Shown: one piece after another, positions 1 through 8,641 of the stretch | Numbering within the stretch: position 1 is the stretch's first letter | How the letters are laid out: every line of letters starts with the position of its first letter | Origin: Sphingomonadaceae bacterium | GTDB lineage: Bacteria; Pseudomonadota; Alphaproteobacteria; Sphingomonadales; Sphingomonadaceae | Assembly (NCBI GenBank): GCA_903642255.1 | Contig: CAHJWP010000007.1 | Location: forward strand, 1-39,872 | DNA length: 39,872 nucleotides | Direction of reading: 5' to 3' | Program-made: the position numbers and the translations under genes | Notes under the pieces: model-generated | What the model was told of the DNA's origin: nothing | Database searches by the model: none | What the model saw: the letters and a program-made list of their open reading frames with translations, nothing else

Positions 1-266
1 ATCTGGCGATGGTCCATGGCTGCGTGCTCGAGGACCACAGCTTCGTGGGCTTGGGCAGCATCGTCATGGACGGCTGCATCATCGAGACCGACGCGATGCT
101 CGCCGCGGGCGCGATGCTCACGCCGGGCAAGCGCATCCCGCGCGGCCAACTGTGGGCCGGACGGCCGGCGGTCTACGTCCGCGACCTGACCGAGGCCGAC
201 ATCGCGCGCAACCGCGCCGGGGCGGCGGGGTACGTCGAACTGGCGAAGCTGCATCCGCGGGGCTGA
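1..266 (+). CDS. Gamma-carbonic anhydrase / hexapeptide-repeat acyltransferase-like protein, C-terminal part
   Basis: The 5' end lies outside the window; the first whole codon is at position 3. The visible part has the hexapeptide-repeat pattern of a left-handed beta-helix: an HGC turn, then GLGSIVMDG and GAMLTPGKRIPRGQLWAGRPA. This is the typical end of the YrdA/CaiE gamma-carbonic anhydrase-like family, in which PGELWAGNPA-type motifs precede a C-terminal helix. The family forms trimers that bind metal through histidines; one such histidine (in HGC) is visible. The stop is 11 bp before the left end of the integrated element, so this is the chromosomal gene that neighboured the tRNA-Pro before integration. 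The family is clear, but the catalytic activity cannot be judged from a fragment. Confidence 0.8.
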   Translation, partial: LAMVHGCVLEDHSFVGLGSIVMDGCIIETDAMLAAGAMLTPGKRIPRGQLWAGRPAVYVRDLTEADIARNRAGAAGYVELAKLHPRG

Positions 267-277
267 GGAAGCCGCGA

Positions 278-295
278 CTGGTCGGAGCGACAGGA
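278..295. repeat. attL: 18-bp direct repeat of the tRNA-Pro 3' end
   Basis: The sequence CTGGTCGGAGCGACAGGA matches 26348-26365 exactly. It contains the complement of the tRNA acceptor strand, discriminator base and CCA. No tRNA body follows it, so this is the orphan copy produced by site-specific integration. Confidence 0.9.
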
Positions 296-900
296 ACATA
301 TCGCTAGGACCAAGTAATTGTAATAATTAAGCTATCGGACAATTTGCCTTATGTGCGCCAACGAAAACCGGACCTGGAGACCGGGCTTTCACGACATCAA
401 ATGGGCTATCTTGGTGAATTCGACGAGCTGTGCAAAATGCTAGCCCAGCAGGCGTCGCCGCGCGGGATGATACGCCGCTCGGCTAACGCTAACGCGCTCC
501 TGACGCAGATTATCATGCCACTGAGAAATGGCTTCGACCCACGAAAGGTGGTGATAGTGCACACAATCGGCGATGGATGCACGCTCAGCCGCGCCGCCTC
601 ACGATAATTGCCTCACGATCATTGTCGTATAGGGTGGATCAGGACCGCTTGCTTGCGAGCGCCCAGATGCCTTGAGCAGACCCTCGTTCAGCCGGATCAC
701 AACAGATGCTGCGCCCCCATTGTCGCCGTTCAACGGCGTGAACCAGATCCTGAAAGCCGTAATTTGTTCGGTCGGCCGCAGGACTAGGGGATAGCTCGAG
801 AAACAGGTCTCGAGGACGTGCCGCGGGCATCAGGACGATCAGTGACGAGCGAGAATACACGTCGCTTGACGGTTGAAGTGATGAACGCGACAGACGTCGC
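296..900. other. Left inner end of the element; no convincing gene
   Basis: An AT-rich stretch (about 310-345) follows attL. An 87-codon open frame at 344-607 has no recognisable domain and no good ribosome binding site, and it reads like a remnant or chance frame. The segment from 610 to 900 may hold the promoter of the NACHT gene. No strong terminator or repeat was seen. Confidence 0.4.
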
Positions 901-3900
901 ATGCCAGAAATAGACTTCTCCACCTTTGCGCCCCGTTCGTTCGAACAGTTCGCGCAGGCTCTATCGGCGAAGGTGTTCGGGGCGGGAATTCTCATCTTTG
1001 GTGACGGGCCCGACGGAGGCCGAGAGGCCGAGTTCGATGGCGAGGTGCCGTATCCGAACGCGGTTGAGCGCTGGACCGGGCTCACAATCATGCAAGCCAA
1101 GTATTGTGAGCGTCCGAAGGGAGACAGGCGTGATGCCGAGTGGCTAGTCGAGCAATTGCGGAATGAATGCCAAAAACTCGCCGCTTCGCCGGCACGCAAA
1201 ATTCCGCGTCAGATGGTGCTGGTCACAAACGTCCGATTGAGTGGCGTGCCGGCGACCGGACGTGGGTCAGGTGGCCAGGCAAAGCTCGATGCCGCGTTCC
1301 GCAAGTTCGCCGAGCCGCTCGGCATCACAGTGCTAGACGTCTGGCATGCAGATAAGCTCGCCGTCCTCCTTGATGGACACCCGGACTTGGCACGGGCTTA
1401 CAAGGCGTGGCTCACTCCTCGTGAAACCCTCGCAGCGGCCCTTGAGGCTTTTGAAGGTTCCCGCCCTTCATTTGTGTCCACGATCCGGCGTTACACCATG
1501 CGCGAATTCCGAGGACAATCGACAACGCGCCTACAGCAGGCGGGCCATCCTACCGAGGATGCGACCAAGCTCGAGCAGGTGTTTGTGGACCTACCGTGCC
1601 ACGATCTTGGCCGGCCAAGCGACGGTCGGTCGTCGATCGCAGGGCTCGACGAGCGCGAAACTGCTGTCGCGATGCTGCTCGATCGGCTTGGGTTGAAGCT
1701 CGACGCCACGCCCCTGCCTGGCGGCAACCCGCGCGAGGTCATTCCGGCGCGACACCTGCTGCTTGGCGGGCCTGGCCAGGGAAAGTCGACCGTCACACAG
1801 TTCCTTGGGCAGGTAATGCGCTGGCGCGTCCTCCTCGACGAGTCTCCCCACCTGCTCGGTCCGGATATAGCGCGGGGCCTTGATGAATTCGGGCTGCGGG
1901 CTTCAGAGCTGGGAATCACGGCCGATGGCCTGCGTCGTTACCCGATCAGAATCGATCTTCCTGTCTTCGCCGACGCGCTGGAGCGCGCCGTTCATGCGCG
2001 CAACAACCTCTCCCTGCTCGCGCATGTGACGGCCGAGGTCGCCAAAATCGCGGAAGAGACGGTCACAATGCAGGACATGCGTGGCTGGCTGAGCGCCCAT
2101 CCCTGGCTCCTCTTACTCGACGGGCTCGATGAGGTCCCGCCCTCCGGAAACCGGTCAGCAGTCATCGATGCGATCGTTCGCTTTTGGGACGAGGTGGATC
2201 CGCTTCAGGCTGACGTCGCGCTGATTGTGACGACCCGGCCGCAAGGTTATAATGACGATCTCGACCCGGCCCTCTACCGGAAAATGTCGCTGACGCCACT
2301 CGACGCAACTCGTGCGCTTGACTACGCGACTAGGCTTGCCAACGTGAGGCTAACACCTGACCGTCGCGACCGCGTTCTTGAGCGGCTCGCGGAGGCTGCT
2401 AGCAGGCCGGCGACGAGCAGTCTTCTCGTCAGTCCGCTCCAAGTGGCCATCCTCTTCCAGTTGGTCGATCAGCGCGGCGTCGCCCCCACGGATCGCTGGA
2501 CGCTGTTCAGTGGCTATGCCGCGGTTGTGACTGCGCGAGAACAGGAAAAGCCGGGCCCGTCTGGGGTGGTCATTCGCGACCACCACCTCAGCATTGAAAA
2601 GCTGTTGCGCAGGGTTGGGCTGCTCCTACACGTGGAGGCAGAGCGCGGCGGTGCCGCATCATCGAAAATCTCGATCGAGCTTGTTAACGCGGTCGTGCAG
2701 GACATCCTCAATGAGGACGGTTACGACGAGGCGCGCGTCATCGCTGTAGCGAGCGAGATCGTATCAGCTACCACTGACCGCCTCGTTTTCCTCGCCCAGC
2801 GCGAGGAGGGTCAGCTCGCGTTCGACGTCCGATCGCTGCAGGAGTATGCAGCGGCGGCCGAGATCATGTCTGGACGCGAGATAGCAGTCGGCGAGCGGCT
2901 GCACGAGATCGCAGGGCGCACTCACTGGCAACACGTCTACAAAATAGCCGCGAGCAAGGCGTTCTCCACCGCTGACGCCGGGTTGTTTCGCGACGTAATA
3001 CTGTCGACCAATAGGATGGTCGATGTAAGGACGCCAGGTGAGGCAGCGCTGGCACGAGGGGCTCACCTCGCTCTGGAGCTTCTTGAGGACGGGCTAGCGC
3101 TCCAGCAACCCAACTACCGGCGTCAGATGCTCTCGCACGCACTCGCGACGCTACGTTCCGCCAGTCCCGAGACGACGGGCAGGCTGGTCAGGGTTCTCAC
3201 AGGCTGCGAGCGGCGCGATCTCGACGAGGTGTCCTTGGCCGACCATCTTTCCGCCGTATCTCCAGATCGTCGGCGAGCGGCGTGGCGCCTATTGGCAAAT
3301 TTATCGGCATCGGGAGCCGTTTGGGCGGACGACATCGGGGCAGGCTTCTGGCCCGCCGATGTCGAGACTGCGGTCGAGGCCGCGACTTGTGGTGCGCTGC
3401 CAGGCAACGGCCAACTGCGCGACCGCTTCCGAGCCGCCCTTCTGCAAGCAACGCCTCGCATGTTAGCACGGGGAATGGCCGCCCTCGATCCCAACGAGCC
3501 CCACGGCGAACTACTTGAGCTCGCGCCCCAATTGCAGGTTTTTCGGAACCGCCTGCACGATGGATCGACGGAGGCGACGCTACTGCCGGATCACGCAGGC
3601 GACATGCGTCTTCAGTTCACGACGATCGAAGCGGCGCGAAAGGCATACGAGGGGCCGCTTCCAACGGGTGCCTTATGGGATGCCGTGGTGGCAACGGCGT
3701 CTTTCCTTGCCGCGCCTTCGAAGAACGCGCTTGCGGCTTGGTGTGGCGCAGTCCTTGAGCCCGAGACAGCGAAGATGTTGGACGGCGCCGTTTTGCCATG
3801 GATCTTGACGACCGTGCTCCAAATCTTCGAACACGAGCAAGACGTGGGCGCGCTTACGGACTTGATCCTGGCGGGCGGTCTCGGAGAGCTCGAAGACTGG

Positions 3901-4848
3901 ACGGATGCGGAAAGGCGCTGGATAGGCGATGGCGTTTTGGACGCGGATCTAGACGTCTGGAGCGGAGGTGCCTTCTTCCGGCACGATGTGGCATCCAGAG
4001 GCGCGCCAATGTTCGATGCTCTGGTGTCCTCGACGAACAAACGCGCGATCGACTGGGTGCCAGGTCTCGTGCAGCGCGCACTAAACGCGGAGTACGGTCC
4101 TCCCCGCAAACTTCTCGAATTTGTAGCCCGCGTTGCCGCGCAAGACCTGCCGGAACCCTCTCTGGGGGCGGCAGAATTCCTCGAGCTCGCCCCTCCGTCG
4201 CTCGACAGAATGGGTGATCACCGCCGCTTTTTTGATACTCGCGTGCTCGTCGCCGTGGAGCAGCAGGCATTCGAGGACGAAAAGGTTAAGCAGCGGATTG
4301 TCGATATCGTCACTAACCAGTTGCTCATGCTCAGCAACGGCCAAAGCGGGTCGCTGACCAAGCATCTCATGCAGCTTCTAGCCGAAGGGAGCGCGCCAGA
4401 TGAGTATCTGGCTGTCCTCGCTGCACTGGGGGGCGAAAGTGGCGCACAGTTCGTCGAAGCGGTCGCACAACTTGGCACGGTTGTCGAACGGGCGAGTAGA
4501 TCGGGGCTAGCGACATTGCGACAAGTCGCAGCTCTTGCCCGGGCAGTCCGCGGCGACGCGTCGGCGGCTGTGTGCACCGAGATCTTCTCCGACGAGGAGA
4601 ATCTCGCACAGTGGATCTTCATAGGTCTGGCGCGCGCCGGGCACCTGCGGGTCGACATAGCCGAGGCGGGACTAGTCGCCGCTATGGCAGAGCGGAGCTG
4701 GAACACGGGCGCGAAAAGTCGCGCGCGATTGGCGCTTGCGTCGTTGATCGACAAACGCATGTCGGACATCGCTGCGGAACGCGTCTGGGCTCGGCTCGAT
4801 TTGCCGCTGCGCTTGCGCGCAAGGCTGCGGATCGCAGCCGTTAGCTGA
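901..4848 (+). CDS. NACHT-domain STAND NTPase with a PD-(D/E)XK-like N-terminal nuclease domain
   Basis: This 1315-residue protein is built like an antiphage STAND sensor. Residues about 34-67 carry a restriction-endonuclease-like pattern: GPDGGREA (D38, E42), then QAK at 65-67. A central NACHT NTPase follows, with Walker A GGPGQGKST at about 289-297 and the typical NACHT Walker B LLLLDGLDEVP at about 402-412. The remaining 700 or so residues are helical and leucine/alanine-rich, consistent with a HEAT/TPR-like sensing region. In known Avs and bNACHT proteins, binding of a phage protein by the C-terminus drives NTP-dependent oligomerisation and activates the N-terminal effector; here the effector would cut DNA. 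The gene stands alone next to attL. The ATG at 901 gives the complete nuclease domain but has only a weak Shine-Dalgarno. Family architecture is confident; the trigger and target are unknown. Confidence 0.85.
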   Translation: MPEIDFSTFAPRSFEQFAQALSAKVFGAGILIFGDGPDGGREAEFDGEVPYPNAVERWTGLTIMQAKYCERPKGDRRDAEWLVEQLRNECQKLAASPARKIPRQMVLVTNVRLSGVPATGRGSGGQAKLDAAFRKFAEPLGITVLDVWHADKLAVLLDGHPDLARAYKAWLTPRETLAAALEAFEGSRPSFVSTIRRYTMREFRGQSTTRLQQAGHPTEDATKLEQVFVDLPCHDLGRPSDGRSSIAGLDERETAVAMLLDRLGLKLDATPLPGGNPREVIPARHLLLGGPGQGKSTVTQFLGQVMRWRVLLDESPHLLGPDIARGLDEFGLRASELGITADGLRRYPIRIDLPVFADALERAVHARNNLSLLAHVTAEVAKIAEETVTMQDMRGWLSAHPWLLLLDGLDEVPPSGNRSAVIDAIVRFWDEVDPLQADVALIVTTRPQGYNDDLDPALYRKMSLTPLDATRALDYATRLANVRLTPDRRDRVLERLAEAASRPATSSLLVSPLQVAILFQLVDQRGVAPTDRWTLFSGYAAVVTAREQEKPGPSGVVIRDHHLSIEKLLRRVGLLLHVEAERGGAASSKISIELVNAVVQDILNEDGYDEARVIAVASEIVSATTDRLVFLAQREEGQLAFDVRSLQEYAAAAEIMSGREIAVGERLHEIAGRTHWQHVYKIAASKAFSTADAGLFRDVILSTNRMVDVRTPGEAALARGAHLALELLEDGLALQQPNYRRQMLSHALATLRSASPETTGRLVRVLTGCERRDLDEVSLADHLSAVSPDRRRAAWRLLANLSASGAVWADDIGAGFWPADVETAVEAATCGALPGNGQLRDRFRAALLQATPRMLARGMAALDPNEPHGELLELAPQLQVFRNRLHDGSTEATLLPDHAGDMRLQFTTIEAARKAYEGPLPTGALWDAVVATASFLAAPSKNALAAWCGAVLEPETAKMLDGAVLPWILTTVLQIFEHEQDVGALTDLILAGGLGELEDWTDAERRWIGDGVLDADLDVWSGGAFFRHDVASRGAPMFDALVSSTNKRAIDWVPGLVQRALNAEYGPPRKLLEFVARVAAQDLPEPSLGAAEFLELAPPSLDRMGDHRRFFDTRVLVAVEQQAFEDEKVKQRIVDIVTNQLLMLSNGQSGSLTKHLMQLLAEGSAPDEYLAVLAALGGESGAQFVEAVAQLGTVVERASRSGLATLRQVAALARAVRGDASAAVCTEIFSDEENLAQWIFIGLARAGHLRVDIAEAGLVAAMAERSWNTGAKSRARLALASLIDKRMSDIAAERVWARLDLPLRLRARLRIAAVS

Positions 4849-5095
4849 ACCTTAGTTCACCATCCCTTGTGTTCGCGGCCTAAACTCGAGCGGGCATCAA
4901 TTACCCATTTACCCTGCGTTCGTCACTGTACGGACAGCGGAATTTGACGAGCATTCAGCCTCTCCGAATCACGCTCAAAAGTGCGTTGCGTCTCAAGATG
5001 AGTCAGCAGCCTTGTTGACGGAGCGATGCTAAAGTTGACGTGCTCCCCTGAAATCGGGCCATTGGTAAGTTGGGCTCATCAAGAGGAGATGAGCC

Positions 5096-5359
5096 ATGCG
5101 GCGGAGCCGTTTTACCGAAGAGCAGATCATAGCCGTGTTGCGCGAGCATGATGCGGGGGTGAAGACTGCGGAGCTGTGCCGGAAGCACGGGATCAGCGAC
5201 GCGACGTTCTACAACTGGAAGGCGAAGTTCGGGGGCATGACGGTGTCCGAGGCGGCGCGGCTGCGGGCACTCGAGGACGAGAACCGGCGGTTGAAGAAGC
5301 TGCTGGCGGAGTCGATGCTCGATGTCTCGGCGTTGAAGGACCTGCTGGCAAAAAACTGA
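5096..5359 (+). CDS. IS3-family transposase OrfA
   Basis: This 87-residue protein has an N-terminal helix-turn-helix ([17 protein letters not shown]...[20 protein letters not shown]), which binds the inverted repeats. A leucine-zipper-like coiled coil follows ([17 protein letters not shown], about 55-75) and mediates oligomerisation. The start is the ATG after an AAGAGGAG-type ribosome binding site. The end contains the slippery heptamer used to make the OrfAB fusion transposase. Length and motifs are standard for the family. Confidence 0.95.
   Translation: MRRSRFTEEQIIAVLREHDAGVKTAELCRKHGISDATFYNWKAKFGGMTVSEAARLRALEDENRRLKKLLAESMLDVSALKDLLAKN
5350..5356 (+). other. Programmed -1 frameshift heptamer A_AAA_AAC
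   Basis: The zero-frame codons GCA AAA AAC sit immediately before the orfA stop codon. Slipping back one base reads AAA AAA CTG and enters the orfB frame. This is the canonical heptamer form used by IS3 elements to produce the full transposase. Confidence 0.85.
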
Positions 5360-6216
5360 CCCGGCCTGCAGATCGCTTCGCGGCGGTGGAGAAGCTCGTG
5401 GGCAACCACGGCTTCTCCGAACGCCGCGCCTGCAGGCTGGTCGGAGCGAACCGGTCGGCCTGGCAATACGAGCCGGTGCGTGGCGACGACGGCGCTGCGC
5501 GGGAGCGGTTGCGGGCCATTGCGAACGAGCGTCGGCGGTTCGGCTACCGGCGGCTGGCGATCATGCTCAGGCGTGAAGGCAAGACCATGAACCTGAAGAA
5601 GATCTACCGTCTGTACCGCGAGGAGCGGCTGACGGTGCGCAAGCGCGGCGGCCGCAAGCGGGCGCTGGGAACGCGGGCGCCGATGACGCTGCCCCAGGGT
5701 ACCAATCAGCGCTGGAGCCTCGACTTCGTCAGCGATGCACTGGCCTGCGGCCGGCGCTTCCGGGTGCTCAATGTCATCGACGACTGGAGCCGCGAATGCC
5801 TTGCCAGCGTCGTCGACACGTCGCTGTCGGGCAAGCGGGTCGTGCGCGAGCTGGCGGCGATCGTCGAGCGTCGCGGCAAGCCGTGCACGATCGTCAGCGA
5901 CAATGGCACCGAGCTCACCAGCCGTGCTGTCCTGGCGTGGTGCGAGGAAACCGGCATCGAATGGCACTACATCGCGCCCGGCAAGCCGACGCAAAACGGC
6001 TTCGTCGAGAGCTTCAACGGTCGCTTGCGCGACGAGTGCCTGAACGAGCACGCCTTCACCTCGCTGGCCGCTGCGAGGCGCATCATCGCGGCGTGGCAAC
6101 TCGACTACAACACCGTGCGGCCGCACAGCGGGCTTGGCGGGCTATCGCCCGCCGCGTACGTCAGCCGTCCCAATCCGGGGCAACCGTGGAACGAGCCTAA
6201 CTTATCCGCGGCCTGA
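5350..6216 (+). CDS. IS3-family transposase OrfB (catalytic part, expressed as OrfAB fusion)
   Basis: This is the catalytic DDE recombinase, read in the -1 frame of orfA from the slippery site. It begins with an HTH_21-type region ([15 protein letters not shown]) and is followed by an RNase H-fold integrase core. The three acidic residues are visible in [15 protein letters not shown] and [16 protein letters not shown]. It ends with the usual [18 protein letters not shown] motif. A separate initiation codon for OrfB is not evident; the start given is the frameshift point. No internal stop or deletion is seen, so the transposase appears functional. Confidence 0.93.
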   Translation, partial: KKLTRPADRFAAVEKLVGNHGFSERRACRLVGANRSAWQYEPVRGDDGAARERLRAIANERRRFGYRRLAIMLRREGKTMNLKKIYRLYREERLTVRKRGGRKRALGTRAPMTLPQGTNQRWSLDFVSDALACGRRFRVLNVIDDWSRECLASVVDTSLSGKRVVRELAAIVERRGKPCTIVSDNGTELTSRAVLAWCEETGIEWHYIAPGKPTQNGFVESFNGRLRDECLNEHAFTSLAAARRIIAAWQLDYNTVRPHSGLGGLSPAAYVSRPNPGQPWNEPNLSAA

Positions 6217-6230
6217 AAACGGGGAGCACG

Positions 6231-6830
6231 TCAAAGTCCTTCTGGTGCCGCTACGAAGACACGTCGCGCGATAAACAGCCCGGTGATAGGCAAGGCGGGA
6301 AATCGAGCGGACAGGACCGCTTTCATCGCGCGAAAGTGAGTGCCAGCCGTCAGCACGTCATCGACAATGCCAATCTGCCGTATGGGAACTGCCGCTAGTG
6401 CTTCGTTGACATCGTATAAACCCAGAAGTTCGTCGACCGTCACGCGCGACCCGGCACCAGCCTCGTGGGCCGCAATGGCAGATTCGCGTTGAGCCACGAG
6501 ATTCCGAACGTCGACGCCGGCGGCAATCGATCGGCAAAGCTGCTCAATCCTGTCGTCATACTGCGGATGTCCGACAGCTTTGGACCCGGGAACCGGTACA
6601 AGTGTCGCTTCCGCAAGCCAGGCCGGGTTGAGCGCCTGTCGAAACGCGGTTGCAGCGTCCCTGATCGCTTTGTTCTTGTAGTAGAGCTCGTTCGCTGAGC
6701 TGCCAGGCTTCTTTTTGAGGTTCGATATCAACCCGTTGGTTGAGCTAAAGCTGTAATTCTTGCCGCTGGTATATTCGTAGAGGAATAAGCATTTGTCTTC
6801 GCCCCGCAGACGAACATGATCGGCGAGCAT
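6231..6830 (-). CDS. ComF-like phosphoribosyltransferase-domain protein, partner of the DprA-like gene
   Basis: A 199-residue protein whose C-terminal half is a type I phosphoribosyltransferase fold. The PRPP-binding loop IGIVDDVLTAGTHF is clear, and LVPVPGSKAVGHP is a typical ComF-like strand-loop upstream of it. The N-terminal 60 residues, with FLYEYTSGKNYSFSSTNGLISNLKKKP, are not recognised. The gene lies 28 bp after the dprA-like gene on the same strand and is surely co-transcribed. The ATG at 6830 has only a weak binding site; a longer open frame reaches into the upstream gene and is unlikely. The stop codon TGA is supplied by the inverted repeat of the IS at 5036-6233. Removing the IS restores TAG at the same point, so the protein is unchanged. 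Its biochemical role is unknown; nucleotide or phosphoribosyl chemistry is inferred from the fold only. Confidence 0.75.
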   Translation of the reverse strand: MLADHVRLRGEDKCLFLYEYTSGKNYSFSSTNGLISNLKKKPGSSANELYYKNKAIRDAATAFRQALNPAWLAEATLVPVPGSKAVGHPQYDDRIEQLCRSIAAGVDVRNLVAQRESAIAAHEAGAGSRVTVDELLGLYDVNEALAAVPIRQIGIVDDVLTAGTHFRAMKAVLSARFPALPITGLFIARRVFVAAPEGL

Positions 6831-6858
6831 GCTTTCATCGATCAGTGTGAAGCGAACA

Positions 6859-7749
6859 TCACTCGCCAAGGGCGGACCAGATATCGTTCGACGTGCGCAC
6901 GCGAACTGCCCCCTCGCTCTCGAACCGGGCAGGCCACGTGATGTCCGATCGCTCGAAACACGAATCGAGAATGAACAGTCTGCGACCCTGATGCATTGCT
7001 GCACGCGCCTGTATGAGCGTCCCGGACGTTTCGCCCGCTTCGACGATAATCGTGCCTTCCGTGAGCGCGCTCATCGTTATGTTTCGCTCGGGAAAGAAGA
7101 GCCGGTTCTGCGGGACGGCTTGCTGCCCGTAGCGCAGCACGGGCACTTGGGAGATCAAAAGGTACCCAGCGGCGATGCGCTGTTGCAGCTCGACATTCGA
7201 TTTTGGGTAGTAGTGACCGAGGGGCGTGCCAATGACCGCGATGGTCTTGCCCCCGTGCGCGAGCGCAGCCGTGTGCGCGGCCGTGTCGATGCCTTCGGCT
7301 AGCCCTGACACCACGGCAAAATTACGCTCGACCAAATCTCGAGCTAGCTGCGCGGCCCGACGCACGCCGATCGCGGATGCCTTGCGGCTGCCGACCACCG
7401 CGATCCCTCGCAGCTCGGTTAGCTCCCACGCGCCCTGATAATAGAGCATTTCGACGGGATATTTAGCGTCACGAAGCTTATCGGGATAGTCGCCTGCATG
7501 GTGAATTCGCACGCCAAAGCGATCGACCCCGAGCTTCTTGAGCTTCGCGAAAACGTCGCTCGCGCATTGATCGGCCAGCGCCCGCCCGACAAAATCCGAA
7601 GGCATCGCCGTCGGGTCGTTAGAAAAGCGGTCGGCAAGCGTCTTGAACGTCGCCCCGCGCTCCAGCCACAACGCCTCGTATGCACCCATCTCTCGACGGG
7701 GGGAGATGGGAGCGACCGCAGGACCGCTGGCATCGAGCGCTAGATTCAT
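6859..7749 (-). CDS. DprA/Smf-like DNA-processing protein
   Basis: This 296-residue protein has the Rossmann-like core of DprA/Smf: GIAVVGSRKASAIGVRRAAQLARDLVERNFAVVSGLAEGIDTAAHTAAL, then IGTPLGHYYPKSN, and FFPERNITMSALTEGTIIVEAGETSGTLIQA. Canonical DprA binds single-stranded DNA and loads RecA during transformation. This version lacks the usual C-terminal winged helix and is carried on a mobile element beside a phosphoribosyltransferase gene, so a defence or DNA-sensing role is more likely than competence. The start at 7749 follows a good GGGAGG site. It is the first gene of a two-gene operon. Family call is firm; function on this element is inferred. Confidence 0.85.
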   Translation of the reverse strand: MNLALDASGPAVAPISPRREMGAYEALWLERGATFKTLADRFSNDPTAMPSDFVGRALADQCASDVFAKLKKLGVDRFGVRIHHAGDYPDKLRDAKYPVEMLYYQGAWELTELRGIAVVGSRKASAIGVRRAAQLARDLVERNFAVVSGLAEGIDTAAHTAALAHGGKTIAVIGTPLGHYYPKSNVELQQRIAAGYLLISQVPVLRYGQQAVPQNRLFFPERNITMSALTEGTIIVEAGETSGTLIQARAAMHQGRRLFILDSCFERSDITWPARFESEGAVRVRTSNDIWSALGE

Positions 7750-7939
7750 CCTTTCCGACCTCCCTATCTGCGCTGCACCGGCATCATGGCGATTTATCCC
7801 CGCTTCGCCAAGCCGGACGCGTTTTTCAATCCGTTCCTTATATGTTCTTTTTATCCGCGTTTGTCGACCTCAAACGGCAAACATCGCCGCACAATTCAGG
7901 CGTGCACCCGCAATGCTGAAAATTAAGACGGGGACGCAT

Positions 7940-8140
7940 CTACTCGTCGACCCGGTAGAACATCGGGTTCCGCAGCCAGTCCCTGATCGCCGATTCCCGC
8001 CAGCCGGTGCAGCGTTCGGCGATCCGGACCTGACCGGGAAAGCTGCCGCCCTGGATCTTACGGTAGAGCGTCGAACGGCTGAGCCCGGTGCGGTCGAGCA
8101 CGGCGTCAATCCGGAGAATGCGGTCGGGAGCGTCGGACAT
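7940..8140 (-). CDS. alpA: AlpA-family transcriptional regulator
   Basis: A 66-residue MerR/AlpA-like winged-helix DNA-binding protein. The motifs are RILRIDAVLDRTGLSRSTLYRKIQGGSFPGQVRI and GWRESAIRDWL, which cover the whole protein. AlpA proteins on integrative elements control integrase or excision genes or act as excisionase-like factors. The ATG at 8140 was chosen over an upstream frame because it starts the domain and has an AGGAT site. The gene diverges from the parB-like gene across a 500-bp structured region. Its target here is not known. Confidence 0.88.
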   Translation of the reverse strand: MSDAPDRILRIDAVLDRTGLSRSTLYRKIQGGSFPGQVRIAERCTGWRESAIRDWLRNPMFYRVDE

Positions 8141-8641
8141 GGCGATGATCCTGTTTGAGGGAGGGCGCAAACCCCGGCTCCCACCAAAATCCTCTTCCCA
8201 TGATCGCCCGACAAGGCGGCCATTGCTCGCTATGGCCGCCGTTAGCCCTCCTCGACCCAACAGCACCCATAAAGTTGGATGCGAATGGCCCGGGCGTCTC
8301 ACCTGCGGTGACCGCGCTCTACTCCGCTGCGCTCCGCCGAGCCGCTGCGCGTCTCGGCCCTTCGGGTCACGATCGCTGACGCAGATGCCGGGCGCTGCCC
8401 GGCGATGCGGCCATCGCGCCGGTGCGCGCGATGAAGCAGGCCTCCGGCCGTCGGTCTGGCGGGGTGGGCGTCACGCTCCTCTAGGCCCGCCGCGGCAGGC
8501 CGCAACCCGGACGGTGTCCGGGTCCTCCACTTCGTTGCGGCCCTGCGGGTGCGGCCCGCCGCTGTGCGCGGGCCTGGCGAAGCGCTCCTGCCGCCCACCC
8601 CGCCATTCCGGCGCCGGTCGCGGTCTTGAAGGAGAAGAGCC
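8141..8641. promoter_or_regulatory. Hairpin-rich control region between alpA and the parB-like gene
   Basis: This GC-rich 500-bp interval has no convincing gene. It holds several short perfect inverted repeats: GCCGGGC/GCCCGGC at 8387-8403, ACCCGGAC/GTCCGGGT at 8505-8523, and GGCCCGC/GCGGGCC at 8553-8574. It must contain the promoters for the two divergent genes. It could also hold a centromere-like site for the ParB-like protein or a structured leader RNA, but nothing in the sequence decides this. Confidence 0.45.

Larger units (their letters stand above)
5036..6233 (+). mobile_element. IS3-family insertion sequence (1198 bp, probably IS407 group)
   Basis: The ends are perfect 13-bp inverted repeats, TGACGTGCTCCCC at 5036-5048 and its complement at 6221-6233, continuing imperfectly inward (GGGCC/GGCC). 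They have the TGA...TCA termini of the IS3 family. The flanking tetranucleotide AAGT is duplicated at 5032-5035 and 6234-6237. Two overlapping frames, orfA and orfB, lie in the normal -1 relation with a slippery site. A 4-bp duplication and this OrfA type point to the IS407 group. Both ends and the reading frames look intact, so the copy may be active and recent. Confidence 0.93.

Noticed and set aside
344-607. An 87-codon open frame near the left end.
   Set aside because: No domain, no convincing ribosome binding site and no coding-like composition; not called as a gene.
5437-5449. A 13-bp match to the att core (CTGGTCGGAGCGA) inside the insertion sequence.
   Set aside because: It lies in the transposase coding sequence, encodes conserved-looking residues and lacks the last five bases, so it is a coincidence rather than a third att site.
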